Positions 13,376 to 22,531 of a stretch of DNA of 23,340 nt are shown here, in pieces (positions within the stretch are counted from its first letter, which is position 1; every line of letters begins with the position of its first letter). The notes beneath the pieces were generated by a model. The model ran no database searches. It had not been told where the DNA came from and saw only the letters and a program-made list of their open reading frames with translations. This DNA is from a virus: positions 1 through 23,340 of the IMG/VR virus record IMGVR_UViG_3300020457_001513; one strand, 5' to 3'. The position numbers and the translations under genes are program-made.

Positions 13376-13743
13376 TGGCAAATATTGATACGTTAGTTGA
13401 AGAGTTAGGAAAGTTAACTGTACTAGAAGCTGGTGAATTAGCAAAGAAATTAAGTAAAGAATGGAATATTGATTTAGATAATTTAGCACAAGCAGGCGCA
13501 CCTGCTCAAGCAGCTGCTGAAGCTCCATCTGAATTAAAAAAGATTACATTAAAATCATTTAAAGAAAACTCAAAAATACCTGTTATCAAAGTAGTAAGAA
13601 GTATATTAGATTTAGGTCTATTAGAAGCAAAGAATTTCGTAGAAGCTTTACCTAAAGAGATTAAATCTGATTTAGAAAAAGACGAAGCTGATAAGATAGT
13701 TAAAGATTTAGAGGCTGCAGGTGGGGAAGTAGAAGTTAAGTAA
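13375..13743 (+). CDS. rplL: Ribosomal protein bL12 (L7/L12), phage-encoded
   Basis: A 122-residue protein, essentially the normal bL12 length. Residues 1-34 match the N-terminal dimer and stalk-binding domain (LVEELGKLTVLEAGELAKKL); residues 38-53 are the Ala/Pro-rich hinge; residues 54-122 are the factor-binding C-terminal domain with IPVIKVVRSILDLGLLEAK (K72, R75, G81) and the ending AAGGEVEVK, almost as in bacterial bL12. The usual LKEAK is LLEAK, so one positive residue of the factor-binding helix is lost. bL12 recruits and activates EF-G, EF-Tu and initiation factors on the ribosome. Viral bL12 copies are known from marine viruses. It is flanked by one-base overlaps on both sides and sits in a late operon with a structural gene, so it should be made late and may exchange into host ribosomes. 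Confidence 0.93.
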   Translation: MANIDTLVEELGKLTVLEAGELAKKLSKEWNIDLDNLAQAGAPAQAAAEAPSELKKITLKSFKENSKIPVIKVVRSILDLGLLEAKNFVEALPKEIKSDLEKDEADKIVKDLEAAGGEVEVK

Positions 13744-14045
13744 TGCCAGCAGTAAGTAGAGAAGGTGATGAATTATCAACAGGTCATATCTGTACATCAA
13801 CAACAATATTAGATACACCTCAACAATCTACGGTTAGAGCAAATAGTATTTTAATTGCTAGAGTTACCGATCCTACTATAGCTCATCCAGCACCTCCAAT
13901 GCCTCCTTGTCCAGACCACGTTAAATTTGTTAATGTAGGTTCTTCAACCGTTAGAGTACATAGTCTATCTGTTGCTAGAATTGGTGATAGTACAGACGCA
14001 GGACAAATGACTAAAGGTTCTCCAAATGTTTTTGCAGGTGGCTAG
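13743..14045 (+). CDS. PAAR-domain baseplate spike tip (gp5.4-type)
   Basis: A 100-residue protein that begins MPAVSREGDELSTGHIC and repeats VR/A-S-x-x-VARxxD turns (SILIARVTDPTIAHP and SLSVARIGDSTDAG), which is the PAAR pattern. Likely metal-binding residues are H15, H48, C56 and H59. In T4, gp5.4 caps the gp5 beta-helix as a metal-stabilised cone. The length is typical. It starts in the last base of bL12, so it is translated together with a ribosomal protein, and lies some 6 kb from its physical partner gp5. Confidence 0.85.
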   Translation: MPAVSREGDELSTGHICTSTTILDTPQQSTVRANSILIARVTDPTIAHPAPPMPPCPDHVKFVNVGSSTVRVHSLSVARIGDSTDAGQMTKGSPNVFAGG

Positions 14046-14054
14046 TTAAAGCCA

Positions 14055-14062
14055 TATAAATA
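14055..14062 (+). promoter_or_regulatory. T4-type late promoter close to a start codon
   Basis: Exact TATAAATA with 8 bases before the gp25 ATG at 14071; no purine-rich ribosome binding site fits in the implied leader. Confidence 0.68.
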
Positions 14063-14070
14063 TTAGAGTT

Positions 14071-14496
14071 ATGGCAATATACGACTCATCAAGTACGAAT
14101 AAAAGTAAAAGGAATTCAAGAAGATTCAAGGATATAGACCTTGATTTTGGAAGAAACCAGGTTACTAATGATGTCAATACCGTTGAAAACGTTATTGCTA
14201 TTAAAAGAGCTGTAAAAAACTTAATACAGACAAATTTTTATGAGAGACCATTTCATCCTGAATTAGGATGTGGTATTAGAGGTTTATTATTTGAAAATTA
14301 TACTCCTATTACAGGAATATTCTTAAAAAGAAAAATTGAAGAAGTAATAACAAATTATGAACCTAGAGTACAACTAGACTCTGTTAGTTTAGATGATGAT
14401 CCAGATAGAAACAGATTAGTATGTGATATATATTTTTATGTTCACGGTATACCAGGTCCTCAACAGGTTACAACAATGCTACAAAGGTTAAGATAA
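14071..14496 (+). CDS. 25: Baseplate wedge protein gp25
   Basis: A 141-residue member of the gp25/GPW family. Seen: RRFKDIDLDF (17-26), then VIAIKRAVKNLIQTNFYERPFHPELGCGIRGLLFE (about 42-77), the hallmark of gp25, and the EEVITNYEPRVQLDSV segment typical of the fold. In T4, gp25 ties the wedge to the sheath base. T4 gp25 has 132 residues. It lies 3 bases before gp6 and is read from the promoter at 14055. Confidence 0.93.
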   Translation: MAIYDSSSTNKSKRNSRRFKDIDLDFGRNQVTNDVNTVENVIAIKRAVKNLIQTNFYERPFHPELGCGIRGLLFENYTPITGIFLKRKIEEVITNYEPRVQLDSVSLDDDPDRNRLVCDIYFYVHGIPGPQQVTTMLQRLR

Positions 14497-14499
14497 TAG

Positions 14500-16353
14500 A
14501 TGTCGCAACACAAATTAAATATATCAGATTACGATTTTGATTTAATCAAAGCTAATTTAAAAACATTTTTACAAGGTCAAAAAGAATTTCAAGACTATGA
14601 TTTTGAAGGATCAAGTTTAGCAATTCTATTAGATGTATTATCTTATAACACACACTATCTTGCTTACTTGGCTAATATGTCTAGTAATGAAATGTTTTTA
14701 GATAGTGCTGATATTAGAAATAATATTGTATCATTAGCAAAAATGTTAGGATATAAACCTAACTCTCCACACGCACCAATGGCTCAAATAGATGTTAAAT
14801 TAAATACTGGCACAGGTTCATCGGTTACAATGGATAAAGGAACAATATTTACAACTAAAGTTAACGATACGGATTATCAATATGTAACCAATGAAGATAT
14901 TACAATTTCTCCAATTAATGGTGTTTATCAATTTAATAATGTAAAAATTTATGAAGGTACATTGGTAACTTTTAAATATACTTTTAATGAAAGTGATGTA
15001 GACCAAAAATTTATTATACCAAGTACAGACGCTGATACAACAACATTAAAAGTTTCAGTACAAACTAGTGCTACAGATACTACAGAAAAAACTTATAATT
15101 TAGCAGGTGGTTATAATGATGTATCAAGTGATACAAGAGTTTATTTTTTACAAGAAGGATCAGATGGAAAATTTGAAGTTTATTTTGGTGATGGTATTGT
15201 AGGTAAAAAATTAGATGATGGTAATATAGTTATATTAGAATATATTGTTACCAATAAAGCAGATTCAAATGGTGCTTCAAAATTTTCATTATCAGGAAAC
15301 ATTGATGGCAATACAGATGTTACCATTACAACTGATTCAGTTTCGCAAGGTGGTGCAGAAGCTGAAACAAATGACTCAATAAAATTTAATGCACCTTTAC
15401 AATACGCAGCTCAAGATAGAGCAGTAACCGCTACTGATTACGAAACGTTAGTTAAATCAATTTATCCTAATGCTCAATCTGTAAGTGCTTGGGGTGGAGA
15501 AGATGATGAAACTCCAACTTATGGTGTTGTAAATATTTCAATCAAAGCAAAATCTGGTTCAGTATTAACAGACTCAACTAAAACAGATATAGTAACCAAA
15601 TTAAAACCATACAACGTTGCTTCTGTAAGACCTGTTATAAAAGATCCAGAAATAACTAACATACTAATAACTTCTAATGTTAAGTTTGATGAAAAGGCTA
15701 CTACAAAAACTGCTGACAATTTAAAAACAGATGTTATTACAACATTAACAAATTATAATACAGGCACTTTACAAAAGTTTGACGCAATATTCAGATATTC
15801 AAAAGTTGTAGGTTTAATAGATGGTACAGATCCAAGTATCTTATCTAACATAACAACAATAAAAGCAAGAAAAGAATTTACACCAACAATTTTAACATCT
15901 TCAAAATATAATGTGTATTTTAGAAATGCATTATATAATCCACATACAGGACATAATAAAGATGGTGGTGGTATTTTAAGTTCAACAGGATTTAAAATTG
16001 ATGGTAATGATAATGAAATGTTTTTAGATGATGATGGTTCTGGAAATGTTCGTATGTATTATATGGCAAGTGGTGTAAAAAATTATATTAATAATACGCA
16101 AGGTACAATTAATTATTCAACAGGTGCTATTACAATCAACTCATTAAATATTGCTAGTATATCAAATATTAGAGGTGTTGCTTCAACTACAATTGAATTA
16201 ACGGTACGACCAAGTTCTAATGATGTTGTTCCAGTTAGAGACCAAATTATAGAAATTGATGTTGCAAATTCCAATATAACAGTTACCGCTGATAGTTTTG
16301 TAGGAGGAAGTGCTGAGGCAGGTGTGGGATACACAACTACTTCCAGCTACTAA
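14500..16353 (+). CDS. 6: Baseplate wedge protein gp6
   Basis: A 617-residue protein. It starts with LNISDYDFDLIKANLKTFLQGQKEFQDYDFEGSS pattern (about 4-38), followed by LDVLSYNTHYLAYLANMSSNEMFLDSA (46-72), the gp6 signature. The middle has the baseplate-J-like segment with QYAAQDRAVTATDYETLVKSIYP (about 305-328). T4 gp6 has 660 residues and forms the inner iris of the baseplate as dimers. Only the gp25-gp6 order seen in related phages is expected here. The C-terminal 100 residues are Ser/Thr-rich beta sequence. Confidence 0.93.
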   Translation: MSQHKLNISDYDFDLIKANLKTFLQGQKEFQDYDFEGSSLAILLDVLSYNTHYLAYLANMSSNEMFLDSADIRNNIVSLAKMLGYKPNSPHAPMAQIDVKLNTGTGSSVTMDKGTIFTTKVNDTDYQYVTNEDITISPINGVYQFNNVKIYEGTLVTFKYTFNESDVDQKFIIPSTDADTTTLKVSVQTSATDTTEKTYNLAGGYNDVSSDTRVYFLQEGSDGKFEVYFGDGIVGKKLDDGNIVILEYIVTNKADSNGASKFSLSGNIDGNTDVTITTDSVSQGGAEAETNDSIKFNAPLQYAAQDRAVTATDYETLVKSIYPNAQSVSAWGGEDDETPTYGVVNISIKAKSGSVLTDSTKTDIVTKLKPYNVASVRPVIKDPEITNILITSNVKFDEKATTKTADNLKTDVITTLTNYNTGTLQKFDAIFRYSKVVGLIDGTDPSILSNITTIKARKEFTPTILTSSKYNVYFRNALYNPHTGHNKDGGGILSSTGFKIDGNDNEMFLDDDGSGNVRMYYMASGVKNYINNTQGTINYSTGAITINSLNIASISNIRGVASTTIELTVRPSSNDVVPVRDQIIEIDVANSNITVTADSFVGGSAEAGVGYTTTSSY

Positions 16354-16359
16354 TGAATA

Positions 16360-18945
16360 ATGGCAAAGTTTAATGATAAAATTTCAAACTTACTTAGCAA
16401 TCAACTACCCGAATACGTAGTTAGTGACCACCCAAAGTTTAAAGAATTTCTTAAAGTCTATTATCAATTATTAGAATCTGCTCAGATATCGGTTACTTCT
16501 GTTAAATCTACAGAAGGTATCTTATTAGAAACAGAAACAAATCAAGCAAACAATCTTGTATTGGACGCAAGTAGACTTGATACAGCAAGAACATCTTTAG
16601 ACGCTGGTGATAAAATTATATTTGAAACTTATTCAGGTACTGAATATGGAAAATTTACAAGAGGTGAAACAATTACAGGACAATCTTCTGGTGCAACTGC
16701 TGTTGTATTAACAGAAGATTTAGATAAAGGACGTTTATTCATATCTGCTCAAAACAAATTTATTAAAGGTGAAACAATTGTAGGTGGTTCTTCTAATGCA
16801 TATGCAACACTAGATAGTTATAGACCAAATCCTGTAAACAATATTGTTGACTTAATTAAGTTTAGAGATCCAGATGGAACAATTGACCAGTTCTTATCAA
16901 ATTTTAGAGATGAGTTTTTACAAACTTTACCTGAAGCATTAGCAAACGGTGTTGATAAAAGAAGTTTAATTAAAAATGTTAAATCTCTTTATCGTTCAAA
17001 AGGAACACAAAGAGCTCACGAAGTATTTTTTAGATTATTGTTTAATGAAGAATCACAAACGTTTTATCCTAGAGAACAAATATTAAGATTATCGGATGGT
17101 AAATATGATACATTAAAAGTTTTAAGATGTATTTTAGATGTTGGAATAATTGCAGATTTGGTTGGAAGAAAAATAACTGGTGCAACTAGTAATGCTGTTG
17201 CTCTTGTTGAAAGTCTTGCTAGTTTTCAAATAGGTGCTGATACTGTTTCTGAATTAGTTTTGAATTCAGATAGTATGGAAGGAAATTTTCAAATAGGAGA
17301 ACAAATACAAGGTACTGGTTCAGATGAAGATGATTATTTTATTAAAGCAACTATAACAGGTATACCTGGTACTAAAACAATTACAAATGATGGTGCATTA
17401 AATTTAACTTCTGATACTATTAAAGTAAATGCAGGTGGTACTGGTGCTATATTTACCGTTGATGAAGTTGGTAATGGAAATATTACAGATATAGTTGTTG
17501 ATAATGAAGGAACAAATTATTCAATAGGTGATAAATTAATATTTGATAATACAGGAACAAATGGTAATTATGCAGCTGGTTTCATAAGCAATATTAATGG
17601 AAGTATTGCAGGAGAAACAGCAACAAATGCTGACCAAATTATTTTAGAAGATGGTACAAACTCTATGGACTCTTATTCAGGAAGTGCCATAATGCAAGAA
17701 AGAGGAACAGGTAATGGAACAATTGACAAAATATATATTTCAAATAAAGGTTCTGGTTATAGTTCTTTACCTACGGTAACTATAGATACTTCAACAGGTA
17801 ATAGTGGAACATTAAGACCTTGGGGTGATGACATTGGAAGAATTATTGCATTAAAAACTTCTGAATTAGGAAAAGCATATCAAACAAGTCCTGCACCAAC
17901 TTTACAATTTTTCAATAGTGTATTATTAAAAGGTTCTACAGGAGCATTTAATATAGGAAGTTCTTGTACGTCAGCAAGTGGACAAGGAACAATTGTTTCT
18001 TGGGATTCAAATAAAAAGATTTTAAGAATAAAAAATATAACAGGTTCGTTTCCAGTAGGTGAAGTTATATCAGCAGATTCAGGTGGTTCAGGAACTATTG
18101 CAAAAAATGATGTTGCAACAGCTACAGTTAATGTAGTTGCAATTTCAGATACAGATGGAAGATTTATTAATGAAGATGGTAAGTTATCTGAAACTACAAT
18201 GAGAGTACAAGATAGTAAATACTATCAAGATTTTTCTTATGTATTAAAAGTTGCTCGTTCTATTGCAGTATGGAGAGATTCATTTAAAAAGACAATGCAT
18301 ACAGCAGGATTTTATTTTACAGGTCAAGTTGATATTGCAAATAGAATTGATGTTAGAGCAGCTTTACCTATGGTTGGTTCAGTTTCTGGATCAGTTGAGA
18401 TACCTTTATTCCAAATATTAAATACTTTATTCTCTACAATATTTGGCAGAAGATTAGGAACTGTAGATGATGGAACATCTTTAAGACCTAAAGCACACGA
18501 AGGTGGAACAATATATATGCCAGAAGATAATATTGAACACTTTGCAGCTAATCAAAGAGATTTAACTTTAACAAGACCTGGATTACATATTGATTATGTA
18601 AGTAGAAAAAGAACAACGATAGATGGAGTTCAATTTAGACAAGGATACGCATACGCAGGACCACGTTGGACAACACTTAACAAATATGCTAATACAATAT
18701 TCAATACATCAATTGCAGGTACTGGACATACGTTTCAACAATTACACGCATTAAAAGTATTTGGAACAAGGTCTGCTTTAGATGGAAGAGCTGGTGCTTT
18801 TTTATTATCTTCTCATCCTGAAGGAAAAGATGTTAAGTCTAAACTTGCTATTCCGTCAATATTAACTTATAGTAATAACGAATTTAGTAATACGGTTACT
18901 AACTTTGCTCAAACAGGTCCAACTTTTGATGATACAACACCATAG
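16360..18945 (+). CDS. Large baseplate wedge-type structural protein (gp7-position)
   Basis: An 861-residue protein. The N-terminus (LPEYVVSDHPKFKEFLKVYYQLLE, 17-39) and the segment KSLYRSKGTQRAHEVFFRLLF (208-228) are conserved marks of virion structural proteins after gp6 in marine T4-like phages. Between and after them lie several short beta modules of the type GETITGQSSGATAVV (102-116), GETIVGGSSNAYA (137-149), and a longer one at about 525-585. The C-terminal domain is rich in aromatic and Arg residues (about 770-830). The place after gp6 is that of T4 gp7 (1032 residues), but sequence alone does not prove gp7 identity. It is cotranscribed with gp6, with 6 bases between. Confidence 0.65.
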   Translation: MAKFNDKISNLLSNQLPEYVVSDHPKFKEFLKVYYQLLESAQISVTSVKSTEGILLETETNQANNLVLDASRLDTARTSLDAGDKIIFETYSGTEYGKFTRGETITGQSSGATAVVLTEDLDKGRLFISAQNKFIKGETIVGGSSNAYATLDSYRPNPVNNIVDLIKFRDPDGTIDQFLSNFRDEFLQTLPEALANGVDKRSLIKNVKSLYRSKGTQRAHEVFFRLLFNEESQTFYPREQILRLSDGKYDTLKVLRCILDVGIIADLVGRKITGATSNAVALVESLASFQIGADTVSELVLNSDSMEGNFQIGEQIQGTGSDEDDYFIKATITGIPGTKTITNDGALNLTSDTIKVNAGGTGAIFTVDEVGNGNITDIVVDNEGTNYSIGDKLIFDNTGTNGNYAAGFISNINGSIAGETATNADQIILEDGTNSMDSYSGSAIMQERGTGNGTIDKIYISNKGSGYSSLPTVTIDTSTGNSGTLRPWGDDIGRIIALKTSELGKAYQTSPAPTLQFFNSVLLKGSTGAFNIGSSCTSASGQGTIVSWDSNKKILRIKNITGSFPVGEVISADSGGSGTIAKNDVATATVNVVAISDTDGRFINEDGKLSETTMRVQDSKYYQDFSYVLKVARSIAVWRDSFKKTMHTAGFYFTGQVDIANRIDVRAALPMVGSVSGSVEIPLFQILNTLFSTIFGRRLGTVDDGTSLRPKAHEGGTIYMPEDNIEHFAANQRDLTLTRPGLHIDYVSRKRTTIDGVQFRQGYAYAGPRWTTLNKYANTIFNTSIAGTGHTFQQLHALKVFGTRSALDGRAGAFLLSSHPEGKDVKSKLAIPSILTYSNNEFSNTVTNFAQTGPTFDDTTP

Positions 18946-18951
18946 AAACAT

Positions 18952-18959
18952 TATAAATA
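18952..18959 (+). promoter_or_regulatory. T4-type late promoter
   Basis: Exact TATAAATA followed by GTAG, 24 bases before the fibre gene ATG at 18984. Confidence 0.72.
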
Positions 18960-18983
18960 GTAGAAACAAATAGAGAAATTTAA

Positions 18984-21026
18984 ATGGTAAAACAATTAAT
19001 CAATAGAGGATCAGCAGCTAATGACGGAACAGGTGATAACCTACGTAATGCTGGTCTAAAAATCAACGATAACTTTAATGAAATCTACACAGCTGTAGGT
19101 GATGGTACTAATTTAACAGGTTATATAAGATTTAGTGATGGTACAACTAACGTTGACCGTAATTTAGGACAAGATATTCAGTTTATAGGTGGTACTGGTA
19201 TTAACTCAACAATATCAGGAAATCAAATAACTTTAGCTGTAGATGGTACAATTGTAACCACTACATCAACAAACGCACTTTCAAATAAAACTATTGATTT
19301 AACTGATAACACAATTACAGGAACATTAGCAGAATTTAATACAGCAGTTTCAGACGGTACTTTAGCTTCAACTGCTGGTTCTGAAACACTTACTAACAAG
19401 ACTATTAATTTTGCAGATAACACAATTACAACTACAACAGCAGGTTTTAATACTGCTTTAACAGATGGAGATATTGCTACATTAGCAGGATCTGAAACAT
19501 TAACAAACAAAACATTAACAAGTCCAGTTATTAACTCTCCAACAGGAGATGTTGCAACTAAAACTGGAGTACAGACTTTAACAAATAAAACACTTACAAG
19601 TCCTACAATTAACGGTGGTACTTTAAGTGGAATTAATCTATTTACCGTTGCAGATACATCATCAACGGTTTCAACAATTACTAGTGGAGATGTTTTAAAA
19701 TTAATTGGTGGTACTGGAATAACAACAACTGTAAGTGGTGATGAGGTTACGGTAACTGCTTCAGGACTTACAAATGCTTCATTAAGCGGAAGTGCTGGAA
19801 TTACAAATGCTAATTTAGCAAATGATTCAGTAACCGTAGGTTATACAGCAATTGCTTTAGGATCTAGCGCAACAACTGTAAATGGTTTATCTATTACAGG
19901 TAATGCAACACTACAATGTTCTGGTAATGCAAGTGCTATTGGATTTAATCACGCAAACTTTGCTAGTTTTCCAGCAGCTGCAACTTATCCAGGTTCTCCT
20001 GCAATTGATGAAACAACAACAAAACTTTATATGGCTTCTGGTTCTGGTTGGATTGAATTGTTATCAGAAAACTCAGCTGTAGAAAATTTATCTAATGTAA
20101 ATACAACAGGAATTGCAGATGGACAAGGACTTGTTTGGAGTTCTTCTAATACAAGATTTGAGGCAGGTTCAGTTGGTGGGGCACCTGCTAGATACGAAGA
20201 CGCAACAGCAAGATTAGCAGTAACCGCTAATAGTTCAACTTCATATAGATTTACTTCTCATTATGGAAATACTGACAACCCAGCAATTTATACAAGACAA
20301 GGTCAAACTATTGCTTTTGATTTAAGTGGTTTATCTGGATCACATCCATTTGTATTACAAACTTCAAGTGGTGCTTATAATTCAGCAAATAGAATTTCAA
20401 CTGGTTTAGTACACGTAGAAAATGGAACGGTTACAACTGGATTAAATGCTCAAGGAAAAACTACGGGTACTTTATTCTGGGAAGTGCCACACGACCAAGA
20501 TACAGTTTATTATGTATGTACTGCTCATAGTGCTATGGCAGGTACGGTAGTTGTTAATAAAAAAGGACAAGGTTTAGAGGCCTCATCAATGTGGTTATTA
20601 ACATCCAATTTAGCATTAACTGGAAACTCTAGTTTTGCAGATATAACTGCTAACCTTTCAGAAAGTTCTTTAACAGGATATGGAAGATTAGGTGACGCTA
20701 TGACTGAATCATCTGGAGAATTTACTTTTCCATCTACTGGTATTTGGGAAGTAGAAGCAGTATACAACTTTAGTGGTTCTGATGGTTATGGAAGAGGTGA
20801 AATTAAAGTAACCACTAATAATTCAACATATTCAACGGTTGCTCAATCGCAAGAAGAAACTGATAATGATGAATACGCAAGTATGGCATTGATGGCACAA
20901 GTTGATGTAACCGATACATCACAAGTAAAAGTCAAGTTTACACAAGGTGGAACCGCAACATCATTAGCAGGTGATTCAGGTTTTATGAGAACAGGATTTA
21001 AATTTAAAAGATTGGGAGATACATAA
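18984..21026 (+). CDS. Fibre-like structural protein with cupredoxin and C1q-like domains
   Basis: A 680-residue protein. Order: an N-terminal attachment-type segment (GTGDNLRNAGLKINDNFNEIY, 15-35); Thr/Asn-rich shaft repeats around SETLTNKT at 133, 170 and (as VQTLTNKT) 196; a cupredoxin-like domain at about 400-525; and a C-terminal C1q/TNF-like jelly roll (about 535-680, ending in RLGDT). The cupredoxin has all four type-1 copper ligand types: H454 in GSHPFVLQ, and C512, H515 and M518 in YYVCTAHSAMAGTVVV. The layout suits a trimeric tail or baseplate fibre that touches the host surface; copper binding is predicted, not shown. A late promoter lies 24 bases upstream. Gly/Ser/Thr content is high and no protease or chaperone domain is seen. 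Confidence 0.75.
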   Translation: MVKQLINRGSAANDGTGDNLRNAGLKINDNFNEIYTAVGDGTNLTGYIRFSDGTTNVDRNLGQDIQFIGGTGINSTISGNQITLAVDGTIVTTTSTNALSNKTIDLTDNTITGTLAEFNTAVSDGTLASTAGSETLTNKTINFADNTITTTTAGFNTALTDGDIATLAGSETLTNKTLTSPVINSPTGDVATKTGVQTLTNKTLTSPTINGGTLSGINLFTVADTSSTVSTITSGDVLKLIGGTGITTTVSGDEVTVTASGLTNASLSGSAGITNANLANDSVTVGYTAIALGSSATTVNGLSITGNATLQCSGNASAIGFNHANFASFPAAATYPGSPAIDETTTKLYMASGSGWIELLSENSAVENLSNVNTTGIADGQGLVWSSSNTRFEAGSVGGAPARYEDATARLAVTANSSTSYRFTSHYGNTDNPAIYTRQGQTIAFDLSGLSGSHPFVLQTSSGAYNSANRISTGLVHVENGTVTTGLNAQGKTTGTLFWEVPHDQDTVYYVCTAHSAMAGTVVVNKKGQGLEASSMWLLTSNLALTGNSSFADITANLSESSLTGYGRLGDAMTESSGEFTFPSTGIWEVEAVYNFSGSDGYGRGEIKVTTNNSTYSTVAQSQEETDNDEYASMALMAQVDVTDTSQVKVKFTQGGTATSLAGDSGFMRTGFKFKRLGDT

Positions 21027-21035
21027 GATTTTTAG

Positions 21036-21043
21036 TATAAATA
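21036..21043 (+). promoter_or_regulatory. T4-type late promoter
   Basis: Exact TATAAATA, 18 bases before the gp8 ATG, with GAGG at 21051-21054 as ribosome binding site. Confidence 0.72.
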
Positions 21044-21061
21044 TATGAAAGAGGATAATAA

Positions 21062-22522
21062 ATGCCAGCAATTATAACGAATAGATTTAGAATACACAAC
21101 TCGGAGCAATTCCAAGAAGCTTTTTCTGAAGCTTCAGGAAATACTTTTTATCTAGGTATAGGAAGACCGCAAGGTTTTGCTACTTCTACAAGAGCAGACG
21201 GAAGAACAAATAACGAAGGTACAGACGCTTTACCAATTACACCATCAGACAACGAAAATACACAAAATTACACATTTGACGATATGTTGGCTTGTAAAAA
21301 AGTAGCAGCTTCTAACGTTTCTTTTGTAATTCCAAGAAGAAACTGGACAACTGGCACAGTCTATGATTATTACAGACACGATTATGGAGATTATATAACA
21401 GGTGGAACAACAGCGCAAACTTCAAATAGTGGTGCAGCTACTTTATATGACGCAACTTTCTATGTTTTATCTTCTGCTAGAAACGTATATAAGTGTTTAG
21501 ATAATAATAATGGATCAACTTCAACTGTAGAACCTACAGGAACATCAACAACAATTTTATCAACTGCTGACGGATACAAGTGGAAATATATGTACACTTT
21601 ATCTGCTTCACAACAAGCAGATTTCTTATCTGTAGATTTTATGGCAGTTTCAACAAACTCAACAGTATCATCAGCTGCTATTGATGGTGCAATTAATGTA
21701 GTTAAAGTTAAAACAGCAGGTTCTGCTGGTACAGACGGAACACACACAGGAATTCCAATAAGAGGTGATGGTTCAAATGGTGCAGTATCGGTAACAATTA
21801 GTTCTGGTGCAGTTTCGGCTGTGACCGTTACCAACGTAGGATCAGGATATACATATGGTTATATTAGACTTGCAGATATTAATTCTGCTGGTGCTGGTTC
21901 ATTAATTAGTACAGAATTGGATTGTATAATTGAACCAAAAGGTGGTCACGGATTTAATGCAGTACAAGAGTTAGGTGGTTTCTTTGTAATGTTAAATACA
22001 AGTTTAGAAGGAACTGAATCAGCAAACTCTGGAGACGTAACCGTTGCTAACGATTTTAGAAAAGTATCACTAATAAGAGATCCTAAATCTGGAGGTTCAG
22101 CTGCTACGTCAACAACAATGAGAGCAACTACAGCAGTTGTTGGTTCAGGAAGTACAGGTTCGTTTTCTGTTGATGAAAAAATATCACAAGCAAGTACAGG
22201 TGCAGTTGGAAAAGTTGTAGAATGGGATCCAACAAATAAGATTTTATATTTCATACAAACAAGACACAATGATGAGGGAGTAGATACTAACGGTAATCAA
22301 ACAGCTTTTAGTGGCACAAATATTATTACAGGTGCAGATACATCGGCAACATTAACACCTGATACGACAACAGGAACAGTTAATAGTCAATCATTTACAA
22401 GTGGATATTCTAGTTCAGAAATTGACCACGGTAGTGGAGACGTAGTTTATGTAGAGAATAGAGCGCCAATTACAAGAGCTGCAGACCAAACCGAGAATAT
22501 CAAACTGATTATAGAATTTTAG
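21062..22522 (+). CDS. 8: Baseplate wedge protein gp8
   Basis: A 486-residue protein. T4 gp8 marks: AIITNRFRIHN near the start (T4 AIVTSKFRTEK), VSFVIPRRNW (86-95; T4 DAVIPRRDW), NVYKCLDN (141-148), DGYKWKYMYTL (170-180; T4 DGYVWEYLFEI), and the end SGDVVYVENRAPITRAADQTE (458-478; T4 SGEMIYMENRPPIIMAMDQTE). It is about 150 residues longer than T4 gp8 (334), partly because of an inserted beta module at about 366-432 (FSVDEKISQASTGAVGKVVE). In T4, gp8 dimers lie in the wedge and bind gp7 and gp10. Own late promoter; followed by the DUF4815-type gene. Confidence 0.88.
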   Translation: MPAIITNRFRIHNSEQFQEAFSEASGNTFYLGIGRPQGFATSTRADGRTNNEGTDALPITPSDNENTQNYTFDDMLACKKVAASNVSFVIPRRNWTTGTVYDYYRHDYGDYITGGTTAQTSNSGAATLYDATFYVLSSARNVYKCLDNNNGSTSTVEPTGTSTTILSTADGYKWKYMYTLSASQQADFLSVDFMAVSTNSTVSSAAIDGAINVVKVKTAGSAGTDGTHTGIPIRGDGSNGAVSVTISSGAVSAVTVTNVGSGYTYGYIRLADINSAGAGSLISTELDCIIEPKGGHGFNAVQELGGFFVMLNTSLEGTESANSGDVTVANDFRKVSLIRDPKSGGSAATSTTMRATTAVVGSGSTGSFSVDEKISQASTGAVGKVVEWDPTNKILYFIQTRHNDEGVDTNGNQTAFSGTNIITGADTSATLTPDTTTGTVNSQSFTSGYSSSEIDHGSGDVVYVENRAPITRAADQTENIKLIIEF

Positions 22523-22531
22523 GAGAGTTAA

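Noticed and set aside
21460-21834. Minus-strand open frame of 124 codons opposite gp8
   Set aside because: The plus-strand gp8 reading is well supported by motifs on both sides; the opposite frame has no recognisable domain or start signal.
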